A DNA stretch of 64,000 nt, from the NCBI GenBank assembly GCA_933228675.1, contig OW121742.1, positions 14,055,975-14,119,974 of the forward strand, given 5' to 3'. This document shows, piece by piece, positions 1 to 12,500 of this stretch (position 1 is the first letter of the stretch; every line of letters starts with the position of its first letter). The DNA is from Stomorhina lunata. Its lineage: Eukaryota; Arthropoda; Insecta; Diptera; Rhiniidae. A program made the translations under genes and the position numbers. Below the pieces are notes generated by a model that was given only the letters and a program-made list of their open reading frames with translations, had not been told where the DNA came from and did no database searches.

Positions 1-300
1 TGTTTGAAAAATTTCCTATAAAAAGTAAATATTTGAAAAATTTGCAATAAAAAGTAAATTTTTGAAAAATTTCCTTTGAAAAGTAAATTTTCGAAAAATT
101 TCCAATAAAAAGTAAATTTTTGAAAACTTTCCTATAAAAAGTAGATTTTTTCCTATAAAAAATAAATTTTTCACTTTCAAAACAAAAATTTGTATCAAGT
201 CGTTAACTAAAACATGTTTGACTGTCAATATTTTAGTAATTTTTGTAAATTTAAAATTAATTATTTTTCGCATAGTAAATTTTTGAAAAAATTCCTATAA
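1..300. repeat. AT-rich satellite, about 29-bp period
   Basis: Imperfect tandem copies of a unit built from aaatttttgaaaaatttcc and tataaaaagt run from base 1 to about 180, with a degenerate copy near 270-300. The unit is a variant of the much larger array at 57600-60550. It lies in what should be intron 5 of the minus-strand Gr61a-like gene, so it is intronic. The minus-strand open frame across 16-273 is only this repeat read as Lys/Phe/Ile-rich peptide and is not a gene. Confidence 0.8.
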
Positions 301-339
301 TATCCACAATTCCTAGTAATATCCACAATTGGAGAACCT

Positions 340-640
340 TTCCCCATCATTACCTCAATTTTTTTTGAAATGAAGGCTTAAATTTTTTTGTTTGCAAAAA
401 AAAAAACATTTTTTTTAAATCACAAAAATTTCTATTCTTAAAAATAATTTTATTTGCAAACGAAAAAATTTATTTCCAAAACAACCGCTCGGAAAGATAA
501 TTTTGTTGTCGAATTTTGTTTTTTTTTTAATTAGTTCAAGAAAATAAACAGTTTTCGAGTTAAGCGAATATTTATTGCGCAACCTCCTCCATTTTTTTTA
601 TGACGCTACATTTCGAAAACTAGAGCTAACTAAGAGCTAA
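340..640. repeat. Partial copy of a foldback element
   Basis: This stretch carries gcgaatatttattgcgcaac, aaaactagagctaac and ttccaaaacaac in the same order and orientation as the right half of the foldback element at 23913-24483. It is therefore a second, half-length copy of that family, inside intron 5 of the Gr61a-like gene. No coding potential is seen. Bases 640-980 beyond it hold only unassigned AT-rich intron. Confidence 0.65.
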
Positions 641-980
641 CAAAAAAGGTAAAAGGTCACTGCAACAGCGTCTTTCATCGACGTTAAGCACAGCATTTAA
701 CGCGACGTCGATGTCAGAAAAATAACATTAGCTGTAGAATAAAAAGCATAAGTATCAAGCTAACAACAGATGGCGCTAGTTCACTATTCTAAAAGTAGAC
801 ATAGTGTGGAATTACAGTGTCGATTAATTCAGTTGTATACACAGCATTGGTTTAAGTGTTACTTGTCTAAAAAAAATCCATGCTAACAATTGCCAATAAT
901 TAGTTGCCTTACATACATCAGTCCAAACCTTTAATACCTTATAGTGGTGTAGGGTATAAAAATGATTAATTAAAACTTAC

Positions 981-3900
981 ACAACCTGCCAAAGTTTCGA
1001 TACGAGCATTGAATTGTTCAAAGCGTGTTGCCAGTCCCAAACTTATGGACATTATAAAGAAATCCAAAAAATTCCATATAAATGTAAAGTTAAGGTTTAA
1101 AAACTTAAAAAGAGAGATTCTGAATTAAATTCTATAAGGCAAATATCGGGTGTTTTTTATTGAGGTATAGAACTTTAAGTTGGCATCACTTTTTCAACTG
1201 GCGGCCATTTTGTCAGCTGTCAAGTGATTAATATTTAGTTTGGTTTGCCATTTCATCATGAACAGGTTGACAAAAGAACAACGCTTGCAAATCGTGCAAA
1301 TTTATTTCGAAAATAATGGTTCAGTTCGCGAAGTTTACCGCAAGCTCCGTCCATTTTATGGTCGACATAATCGTCCATCAGACCAATTAATTCGGTTAAC
1401 CATGGATCGTTTTCGCACTACGTTTACTCTATGTGATAATACGCATCCGCAGCGACGTCGAACAGTGCGCACCGAAGAAACAATTGCCGCTGTAGAGCAA
1501 AGTGTTGAAGAGGACCCGAATGAATCGATTCGCCACCGTGCACAGCAATTGGAGCTTTGTCCATCAACTTTATGGAAGATTTTGCGCAAAGATCTTGGCT
1601 TGCGACCTTACAAGATCCAGCTTGTGCAAGAATTAAAGCCGCGAGACCATGCAATGCGTCGTGATTTTGGTGTATGGGCCGAAAATGACATTGATCTCGA
1701 TGCTGATTTTCATAGCAAAATTTTGTTCAGTGATGAGGCTCATTTTTGGTTGAATGGCTACGTCAACAAGCAAAATTACCGCATTTGGAGTGAAGAGAAT
1801 CCACATGAGACCCTTGAGACGCCATTACATCCACAAAAACTGACTGTTTGGTGTGCTCTATGGGCTGGTGGAGTCATTGGGCCATATTTCTTCCGAAATA
1901 ATGCTGGAGAGTCAGTTACCATAAATGGAGACCGGTATAGAGCCATGATAACCGACTATTTTGTTCCCCAATTGGATGGCATGAATGTGGATGAGTTGTG
2001 GTTCGAACAAGACGGCGCTACATGCCACACAGCGCACGTCACAATTGATTTATTGAAGGAAACATTCGATGAGCGCATAATTTCGCGGAATGGACCTGTC
2101 AATTGGCCACCAAGATCGTGCGATTTGACACCTCTGGATTATTTTCTTTGGGGATATGTGAAGTCGCTCGTCTACGCCAACAAACCAGAAACGTTAGGGG
2201 ACTTGGAAGCCAACATTTGTGGCGTTATTGCCAACATACGGCCCCATATGCTCGAAAAAGTAGTTGAAAATTGGACCTGTAGAATTGGCTTTATTCGAGC
2301 CAGCCGCGGCGGCCACATGCCCGAAATCATATTTAAACATTAATGGCATAAAATTATCCTTCCAATAAAGCCAAATTGATGGACATTAAAACGATTTTCT
2401 TGTGTTTTATTTCAATTCGAAGTTCTATACCTCTAAAAAAAACACCCATTAAAAGCAATTAAACATTAATGTAAAATCATAAAGAATGCAAAGATAATAT
2501 TGTTTTATGTCCGTTCCCGTAATAAAGTGGACTTGTTTGTCCACTTTATTTCATGTAAGAGATCAGACATATTCTGGTATGTGATGGAAATTGATCGTTT
2601 TCAATTCGATCGATTTCAGATTTATTTTTGAGATAATGTTTCCCATTTGTACAAAAAATAAAAACCAAATGAAAGATAAGATTAGCAGCCAAATTTTAAT
2701 TTTTTTGGGGAAATAACCGAAAATTATCTCTAAAATGTAACAGAAATCTATTGACTTCTGTCACATACCGGATTATTTCACTATTTTTCCGTTTGAAGAT
2801 TCAAAAACTATAATATTGCAATATTATATGAAGTATATATATCTGTGGCAATATAGAAAAGTAACTTAAGTCGACATAAAAGAGAATTGAGTTAAGGCGT
2901 TTATTGTAATACAGAAGCATAGGCGCTTAAATGTGCTTAGTCCGTTTTAAAAAATTCGGGTTTTTAAAGTTTACTTTTTTGATTAAGTTTTTTGAATCAA
3001 TAATGCATTGTTCAAAACAACTTATGTGCAGATATTTTTCTTTCATCATATAATAATTTCGCTTAACTTCACTTAAGCTGTATAACCTTAACCTTAAAAA
3101 ATAAAGTCATTATTTTCAAACAACTTTTGTTTATATTAAACTACATAATATATACTTTTTATTTAAACGGAACCGCTTAAAGTTACTTAAGGCCCAGCTC
3201 AACGTAAACTTCAGTTTCGAAAAAGAACTTAAGTAAAAAAAAAAAACGTAAAATCTTCTTAATTTAACAATATTTTTTTTGTAAATATTCATCCTTCTTC
3301 TCTAATAAACATGTTAACAAAATATTAATTCATAAATTATTCGCAGAAATCAAGCAGAAGAAAAATTATACAAAATTGATGATATCTCAAAACTTCAATT
3401 TTCGACTTAAGCTATTTTTTCATATTGCCACAGATATAAAGCTATGAGGAGCTAATAATCCAAATTTCCGTAGAATTTTCAGTACAAAATAAATGGGTAT
3501 GATATAATTACATATGCATAAACGGCCACAAACACATTGAAAGGAAAAAAAGTAAAGGCATCTGCCATCATATCCATTTCAACATAATCCCTCAAAGCAT
3601 GTCGTGTATCATTGGGGTGGCAGTGTAAACGACGCATACGAAAGTTGTAATAACTGGAAGAAAAATACAAAAAATGTTCCACTATTTCAACACGCACATG
3701 CACAAGCATGCAGAGACATGCAAGAAAAAAAAAAATTAAAAAAAGCTAATAAGTTAATTGACTTAAATTTTTCTAAAATAATACGCATCTAAACGTGTTT
3801 ATTTGTGTAACCACTCCAATTAGTTCGATTTCTACATAAATTCTTCTTACCTATAGCCGTTAACCAAAACCCAATTAGGAGCGTACGTAATTGTTTGCGC

Positions 3901-4918
3901 AATGACCATTTCGGTGGTTTATATGGTGGCATTAAAAACAGCAAATCAATGCGAGTCCAGTGTTTTATTAACTGTGGCCAATTACGGGCTAAATTTAGAA
4001 AATTTATAAATATGAAGATATTTATATAGAAGAAGACAATGCTAACTGAAAACAGAAGAAAAAATTGCAAAGTTGATCAATTTTTTTTTGAAAAAATAAT
4101 TTCTCTATTGAAAATTTTTCATAGAAAAGTTTTCGATATAAACACTTTTCTTTAGAAAATTTGTCTATACAAAATTGTTCTCTAGAAAACTTTACACTAT
4201 GAAAATAAGTGTAGAAAAATTTTCTTACAAAAATTTCTATATAAAGTTTTTTATTTTAAAAATTTTATAGAAATTTTTTATATAAAAAAACTTTTCTATA
4301 AAAAATTTTTCGATATAAAAATTTTTTTTATATAAAAATTTTTCTTTACAAAATTTTTCAGTATAACAATTTCTACAGAAATTTTTTCCGTATAAAAATT
4401 TTTCTTGAAAAATTTTTTTTTTTATACAAATTTGTTTCTATTTCTATAGAAAATTTTTCGATATAAATAAGTCTATAAAAAGTTTTTCGATATAACAATT
4501 TTTCGACACAAAACTTTTTTTTACAAAATGTTTTTCATATAAAAAATTTAAAACTTTTCTATCGAAAATTTTTCGATATAAAAATTTTTCATAAAAAATT
4601 TTCCGATATAGACATTTTGCTATAGAAAATTTTTATAAAAATATTTTTCATAAACAAATTTCTGCGTCAAAATTTCTAGATTAAAATTTCAATAAAAAAA
4701 AGTATTCATATACATAAAAAATTCTATAGAAAATTTGTCGATACTAATTTGTTTAGAATATTTTCAATATAAAAAATTTTCTTTAGAGAATTTTTCGATG
4801 TTAAAAAATTTATTAGGAAATATTTTCGGTATAAAAATTTCTATAGAAAGTATTTTGATATAAAAATTTTGTTTATAAATTTTTTCTATATCTTATATTC
4901 TTAAACGAGCAATAATTG

Positions 4919-4949
<31 letters not shown>

Positions 4950-7900
4950 GCTATCTCGAAAACGGCTCTAACGATTTTGATAAAATTTGGACAGTGGGTA
5001 TCTTTTTTGATGTATAGGTCGAAGAAGAAGGGACTTTTGGAACTTTTACCTCTAAGAGGGTAAAAACGGGTAAAAAGGGGAAAAAATCGAAAACGCTATG
5101 TCTCCTAAAGTAATAGGTATAGAAACAAAATTAAAATTACGTTTTAAACAGCTTTGAAAATAAGCGGACAGGTACTGGTACTTTTTTGAAACTATGTCCG
5201 ATAGGGGGTAAAAAATGGTGAAAATAGTTTTTTTGGCACCTTTTTAACCCACTCTTATATTTTAAACTAAAGAATATAGAAAGAAACTTGGTACTGCAAT
5301 CAATAGATGTAAAAAAAACATGAAATACGTATTTGGTACTTTTTTGATTTTGGAGCCAAAATGGGTAATAAAGGGATAAAATGATAACTTAACATCTCCA
5401 AAGTAATATGAATAGGAACATTATACATTATGTTAAATGCGTTTTAAAAAAATGTACCGAATTCAATTGGCACCAAAAAAGTACCAAATATACATATGGA
5501 ACTTTTAGAAATTAGGGAATAAAAAGGGGGAAATAATTAGTATTATTTTAAACAAATGAATGTTTGTCTGTATGTATGTTCTTTATAGAATAGTAAACTG
5601 TGAATTTGATTGTGTTATGCTCTTTAGCGAAGATGTTGCGGATAAGCCGGCGAAGGTTTTAAAGTTGATAAGACTAATTTCCGACAGATGGCGCCACTGA
5701 AAATTACTAAAAATTAATTAAAACGTAAACTGTACATTTGATCATGCTATGATCTTTAGCAAAGTTGTAGCGCATGAGCCGACGAAGGCTTTTTAGTTGG
5801 TATGAATAATTTCCGACAGGTGGCGCTACAGAAACTTACTCAAAGTCAATTTAATCGTAATCTGTACATTTTTATCATGCTACAATCTTTAGCAAAGTTG
5901 TTGCACATGAGCCGACGAAGGTTTCTTAGTTGGTATGAAGAAATTTCGACAGGTGGCGCTACTGAAATTTACTCAAAGTCAATTTAATCGTATGCTATAC
6001 ATTTAATCATGCTATAATCTTCAGCAAAGTTGTTACGGATAAGCCGAAGAAGTTTTATGAATTGGAATAAGCAAAGTCCGACAGGTGGCGCCACAGAAAA
6101 CTACTCAAAATGAATTAAATCGTAATCTGTGCATTTGATCAGACTATAATCTTTAGCAAAGTTGTTGCGCATGAGTCGACAGAGGTTTCTGTTGATATGA
6201 ATAATTTCCAAAATTATTCAAAATGAGTTAAACTGTAAACTATGCAAACTATGTGTTGGTCGGACAAAATAAATCAAATAATTCAAAATTAACTGAATAT
6301 TTCTACAATGTCTTTCCTCTAAATTTATTTTAGCACTTTATAATATAAAATATATAAAAACTTTAAAATTTTCCTCAAAATGCTTATCATAAAGCTCCGA
6401 GCAAGGCTCGGTCTACCAGGTACTATACAATTATTCTCTATAAAAATTTTTCTATACAAAAATCTTTTCCATATCAAAATTTCTATAAAAAATTTTTAAT
6501 ATCAAAATTTTTCATAAAAAAAAATTCTACAGAAAATTTTTCATATAAAAATTTCTAAAGAAAATTTTTCATGTAAAAATTTCTACAGAAAATTTTTCAT
6601 ATAAAAATTTCTATAGAAAATTTTATATAACAAAAATTTCTATGAAAATTTTTCATAAAAAAATTTCTAACGAAAATTTTTCATAAAAAAATTTCTAAAG
6701 AAAATTTTTCATAAAAAAATTTCTATACAATTATTCGCTATAAAAATTTTTCTATATAAAAGTCTTTTTCATATAAACGTAAAAAAATTTCTATAGAAAA
6801 TTTTTCATAAAAAAATTTTTCATAAAAAAATTTCTATAGAAAATTTTTCATAAAAAAAATTCTACAGAAAATTTTTCATATAAAAATTTCTAAAGAAAAT
6901 TTTTCATGTAAAAATTTCTACAGAAAATTTTTCATATAAAAATTTCTATAGAAAATTTTATATAAAAAAATTTCTATAGAAAATTTTTCATAAAAAAATT
7001 TCTAACGAAAATTTTTCATAAAAAAATTTCTAAAGAAAATTTTTCATAAAAAAATTTCTATAGAAAATTTTTATTAAAAAAATTCATAAAAAAATAAAAA
7101 TTTTGATATCAAAATTTTGTTTAACAATTTTTTCTATATATACAATTATTCGCTATAAAAATTTTTCTATACAATAATCTTTTCCATATCAAAATTTCTA
7201 TAAAAAATTTTTAATATCAAAATTTTTCAAAAAAAAAAAATTCTACAGAAAATTTTTCATATAAAAATTTCTAAAGAAAATTTTTCATGTAAAAATTTCT
7301 ACAGAAAATTTTTCATATAAAAATTTCTATAGAAAATTTTATACAAAAAAATGTCTAAAATTCAAATAGGTTTTTGTAAATTTTTCCCTCCAAAATTAGT
7401 GTATATATGTAAATATAAAAATTTTATTAATTAAGATTAATTATTAAGAAGAAAAAGATAAAATCTTGAACTCTGTACATTCATTATATAACTAACAAAA
7501 TAGATGTAAATAATATTTTGTAAATAAATTAAATTGAAAAAATTGAAAAAATTTCTATAGAAAATTTTATATAAAAAAATTTCTATAGAAAATTTTATAT
7601 ATAACAATTTCTATAGAAAATTTTTCATAAAAAAATTTCTATAGAAAATTTTTCATAAAAAAATTTCTATAGAAAATTTTTCATAAAAAAATTTCTATAG
7701 AAAATTTTTCATAAAAAAATTTCTATAGAAAATTTTTCATAAGAAAATTTCTATAGAAAATTTTTCATAAAAAAACTTCTATAGAAAATTTTTCATAAAA
7801 AAATTTCTATAGAAAATTTTTCATAAAAAAATTTCTATAGAAAATTTTTCATAAAAAAATTTCTATAGAAAATTTTTCATAAAAAAATTTCTTTAGAAAA

Positions 7901-9513
7901 TTTTTTGTAAAAAAATTTCTATAGAAAATTTTTCATAAAAAAATTTCTATAGAAAATTGTTCATAAAAAAAGTTCTATAGAAAATGTTTCATAAAAAAAG
8001 TTCTATAGAAAATGTTTCATAAAAAAAGTTCTATAGAAAATGTTTCATATAATTTTTCTATATATTTCGTACAAAAATTTCTTTAGAAAATGTTTAATAA
8101 AAAAATTTCTATTTACAATTTTTCTACATAAAATTTTTTTATAAAAAAAGAATTTTAATTTCAAAAATTAAAATGTTTCATAAAAAAATTTTGTTCAGTA
8201 AATTTTTTTGATATTATAAAGGCTTGAAATTTATAAAGGCTTTACCTATATTTTTAGCGTTAATGCCATTCTTGATCATTCGTGCTGTAAAATGCAATGT
8301 TTTCCATCCTCCAAATATGAAAAATAATACAGTCGTTGTCATGGCCCAGCAGGGAACATTGAATTTCAAACGATAGGGATTGTATTGCCATGTATTAACC
8401 AAAGGCATTACACCAAAAATGTGAGCAAGACATAAGCCTATGAAAAACAGGATATAAAAACCACAAAAAGGAAAACGTACATGTACGTAATTGTTTGCGC
8501 AATGACCATTTCGGTGGTTTATATGGTGGCATTAAAAACAGCAAATCAATGCGAGTCCAGTGTTTTATTAACTGTGGCCAATTACGGGCTAAATTTAGAA
8601 AATTTATAAATATGAAGATATTTATATAGAAGAAGACAATGCTAACTGAAAACAGAAGAAAAAATTGCAAAGTTGATCAATTTTTTTTTGAAAAAATAAT
8701 TTCTCTATTGAAAATTTTTCATAGAAAAGTTTTCGATATAAACACTTTTCTTTAGAAAATTTGTCTATACAAAATTGTTCTCTAGAAAACTTTACACTAT
8801 GAAAATAAGTGTAGAAAAATTTTCTTACAAAAATTTCTATATAAAGTTTTTTATTTTAAAAATTTTATAGAAATTTTTTATATAAAAAAACTTTTCTATA
8901 AAAAATTTTTCGATATAAAAATTTTTTTTATATGAAAATTTTTCTTTACAAAATTTTTCAGTATAACAATTTCTACAGAAATTTTTTCCGTATAAAAATT
9001 TTTCTTGAAAAATTTTTTTTTTATACAAATTTGTTTCTATTTCTATAGAAAATTTTTCGATATAAATAAGTCTATAAAAAGTTTTTCGATATAACAATTT
9101 TTCGACACAAAACTTTTTTTTACAAAATGTTTTTCATATAAAAAATTTAAAACTTTTCTATCGAAAATTTTTCGATATAAAAATTTTTCATAAAAAATTT
9201 TCCGATATAGACATTTTGCTATAGAAAATTTTTATAAAAATATTTTTCATAAACAAATTTCTGCGTCAAAATTTCTAGATTAAAATTTCAATAAAAAAAA
9301 GTATTCATATACATAAAAAATTCTATAGAAAATTTGTCGATACTAATTTGTTTAGAATATTTTCAATATAAAAAATTTTCTTTAGAGAATTTTTCGATGT
9401 TAAAAAATTTATTAGGAAATATTTTCGGTATAAAAATTTCTATAGAAAGTATTTTGATATAAAAATTTTGTTTATAAATTTTTTCTATATCTTATATTCT
9501 TAAACGAGCAATA

Positions 9514-9584
<71 letters not shown>

Positions 9585-12500
9585 GCTATCTCGAAAACGG
9601 CTCTAACGATTTTGATAAAATTTGGACAGTGGGTATCTTTTTTGATGTATAGGTCGAAGAAGAAGGGACTTTTGGAACTTTTACCTCTAAGAGGGTAAAA
9701 ACGGGTAAAAAGGGGAAAAAATCGAAAACGCTATGTCTCCTAAAGTAATAGGTATAGAAACAAAATTAAAATTACGTTTTAAACAGCTTTGAAAATAAGC
9801 GGACAGGTACTGGTACTTTTTTGAAACTATGTCCGATAGGGGGTAAAAAATGGTGAAAATAGTTTTTTTGGCACCTTTTTAACCCACTCTTATATTTTAA
9901 ACTAAAGAATATAGAAAGAAACTTGGTACTGCAATCAATAGATGTAAAAAAAACATGAAATACGTATTTGGTACTTTTTTGATTTTGGAGCCAAAATGGG
10001 TAATAAAGGGATAAAATGATAACTTAACATCTCCAAAGTAATATGAATAGGAACATTATACATTATGTTAAATGCGTTTTAAAAAAATGTACCGAATTCA
10101 ATTGGCACCAAAAAAGTACCAAATATACATATGGAACTTTTAGAAATTAGGGAATAAAAAGGGGGAAATAATTAGTATTATTTTAAACAAATGAATGTTT
10201 GTCTGTATGTATGTTCTTTATAGAATAGTAAACTGTGAATTTGATTGTGTTATGCTCTTTAGCGAAGATGTTGCGGATAAGCCGGCGAAGGTTTTAAAGT
10301 TGATAAGACTAATTTCCGACAGATGGCGCCACTGAAAATTACTAAAAATTAATTAAAACGTAAACTGTACATTTGATCATGCTATGATCTTTAGCAAAGT
10401 TGTAGCGCATGAGCCGACGAAGGCTTTTTAGTTGGTATGAATAATTTCCGACAGGTGGCGCTACAGAAACTTACTCAAAGTCAATTTAATCGTAATCTGT
10501 ACATTTTTATCATGCTACAATCTTTAGCAAAGTTGTTGCACATGAGCCGACGAAGGTTTCTTAGTTGGTATGAAGAAATTTCGACAGGTGGCGCTACTGA
10601 AATTTACTCAAAGTCAATTTAATCGTATGCTATACATTTAATCATGCTATAATCTTCAGCAAAGTTGTTACGGATAAGCCGAAGAAGTTTTATGAATTGG
10701 AATAAGCAAAGTCCGACAGGTGGCGCCACAGAAAACTACTCAAAATGAATTAAATCGTAATCTGTGCATTTGATCAGACTATAATCTTTAGCAAAGTTGT
10801 TGCGCATGAGTCGACAGAGGTTTCTGTTGATATGAATAATTTCCAAAATTATTCAAAATGAGTTAAACTGTAAACTATGCAAACTATGTGTTGGTCGGAC
10901 AAAATAAATCAAATAATTCAAAATTAACTGAATATTTCTACAATGTCTTTCCTCTAAATTTATTTTAGCACTTTATAATATAAAATATATAAAAACTTTA
11001 AAATTTTCCTCAAAATGCTTATCATAAAGCTCCGAGCAAGGCTCGGTCTACCAGGTACTATACAATTATTCGCTATAAAAATTTTTCTATACAAAAATCT
11101 TTTCCATATCAAAATTTCTATAAAAAATTTTTAATATCAAAATTTTTCATAAAAAAAAATTCTACAGAAAATTTTTCATATAAAAATTTCTAAAGAAAAT
11201 TTTTCATGTAAAAATTTCTACAGAAAATTTTTCATATAAAAATTTCTATAGAAAATTTTATATAACAAAAATTTCTATGAAAATTTTTCATAAAAAAATT
11301 TCTAACGAAAATTTTTCATAAAAAAATTTCTAAAGAAAATTTTTCATAAAAAAATTTCTATACAATTATTCGCTATAAAAATTTTTCTATATAAAAGTCT
11401 TTTTCATATAAACGTAAAAAAATTTCTATAGAAAATTTTTCATAAAAAAATTTTTCATAAAAAAATTTCTATAGAAAATTTTTCATAAAAAAAATTCTAC
11501 AGAAAATTTTTCATATAAAAATTTCTAAAGAAAATTTTTCATGTAAAAATTTCTACAGAAAATTTTTCATATAAAAATTTCTATAGAAAATTTTATATAA
11601 AAAAATTTCTATAGAAAATTTTTCATAAAAAAATTTCTAACGAAAATTTTTCATAAAAAAATTTCTAAAGAAAATTTTTCATAAAAAAATTTCTATAGAA
11701 AATTTTTATTAAAAAAATTCATAAAAAAATAAAAATTTTGATATCAAAATTTTGTTTAACAATTTTTTCTATATATACAATTATTCGCTATAAAAATTTT
11801 TCTATACAATAATCTTTTCCATATCAAAATTTCTATAAAAAATTTTTAATATCAAAATTTTTCAAAAAAAAAAATTCTACAGAAAATTTTTCATATAAAA
11901 ATTTCTAAAGAAAATTTTTCATGTAAAAATTTCTACAGAAAATTTTTCATATAAAAATTTCTATAGAAAATTTTATACAAAAAAATGTCTAAAATTCAAA
12001 TAGGTTTTTGTAAATTTTTCCCTCCAAAATTAGTGTATATATGTAAATATAAAAATTTTATTAATTAAGATTAATTATTAAGAAGAAAAAGATAAAATCT
12101 TGAACTCTGTACATTCATTATATAACTAACAAAATAGATGTAAATAATATTTTGTAAATAAATTAAATTGAAAAAATTGAAAAAATTTCTATAGAAAATT
12201 TTATATAAAAAAATTTCTATAGAAAATTTTATATATAACAATTTCTATAGAAAATTTTTCATAAAAAAATTTCTATAGAAAATTTTTCATAAAAAAATTT
12301 CTATAGAAAATTTTTCATAAAAAAATTTCTATAGAAAATTTTTCATAAGAAAATTTCTATAGAAAATTTTTCATAAAAAAACTTCTATAGAAAATTTTTC
12401 ATAAAAAAATTTCTATAGAAAATTTTTCATAAAAAAATTTCTATAGAAAATTTTTCATAAAAAAATTTCTATAGAAAATTTTTCATAAAAAAATTTCTTT

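Larger units (their letters stand above)
3883..8482. repeat. 4.6-kb tandem duplication, left copy
   Basis: This 4600-bp segment is repeated almost identically at 8483-13088, with offset 4600 at the left edge. It carries most of exon 3 and all of exon 2 of the minus-strand Gr61a-like gene plus intron 2 between them (satellite, TA microsatellite, Helentron-like element). Differences between copies are mainly repeat-length changes, such as TA tract 4919-4944 against 9518-9579. The junction at 8479-8483 reads acatgtacgtaa, joining intron 1 sequence to the interior of exon 3. The near identity means either a very recent duplication or an assembly artefact. Confidence 0.9.

Noticed and set aside
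1356..1654. Minus-strand frames inside the mariner element
   Set aside because: Antisense shadows of the transposase gene.
3604..3792. 62-codon plus-strand frame
   Set aside because: Antisense to exon 4 of the Gr61a-like gene.
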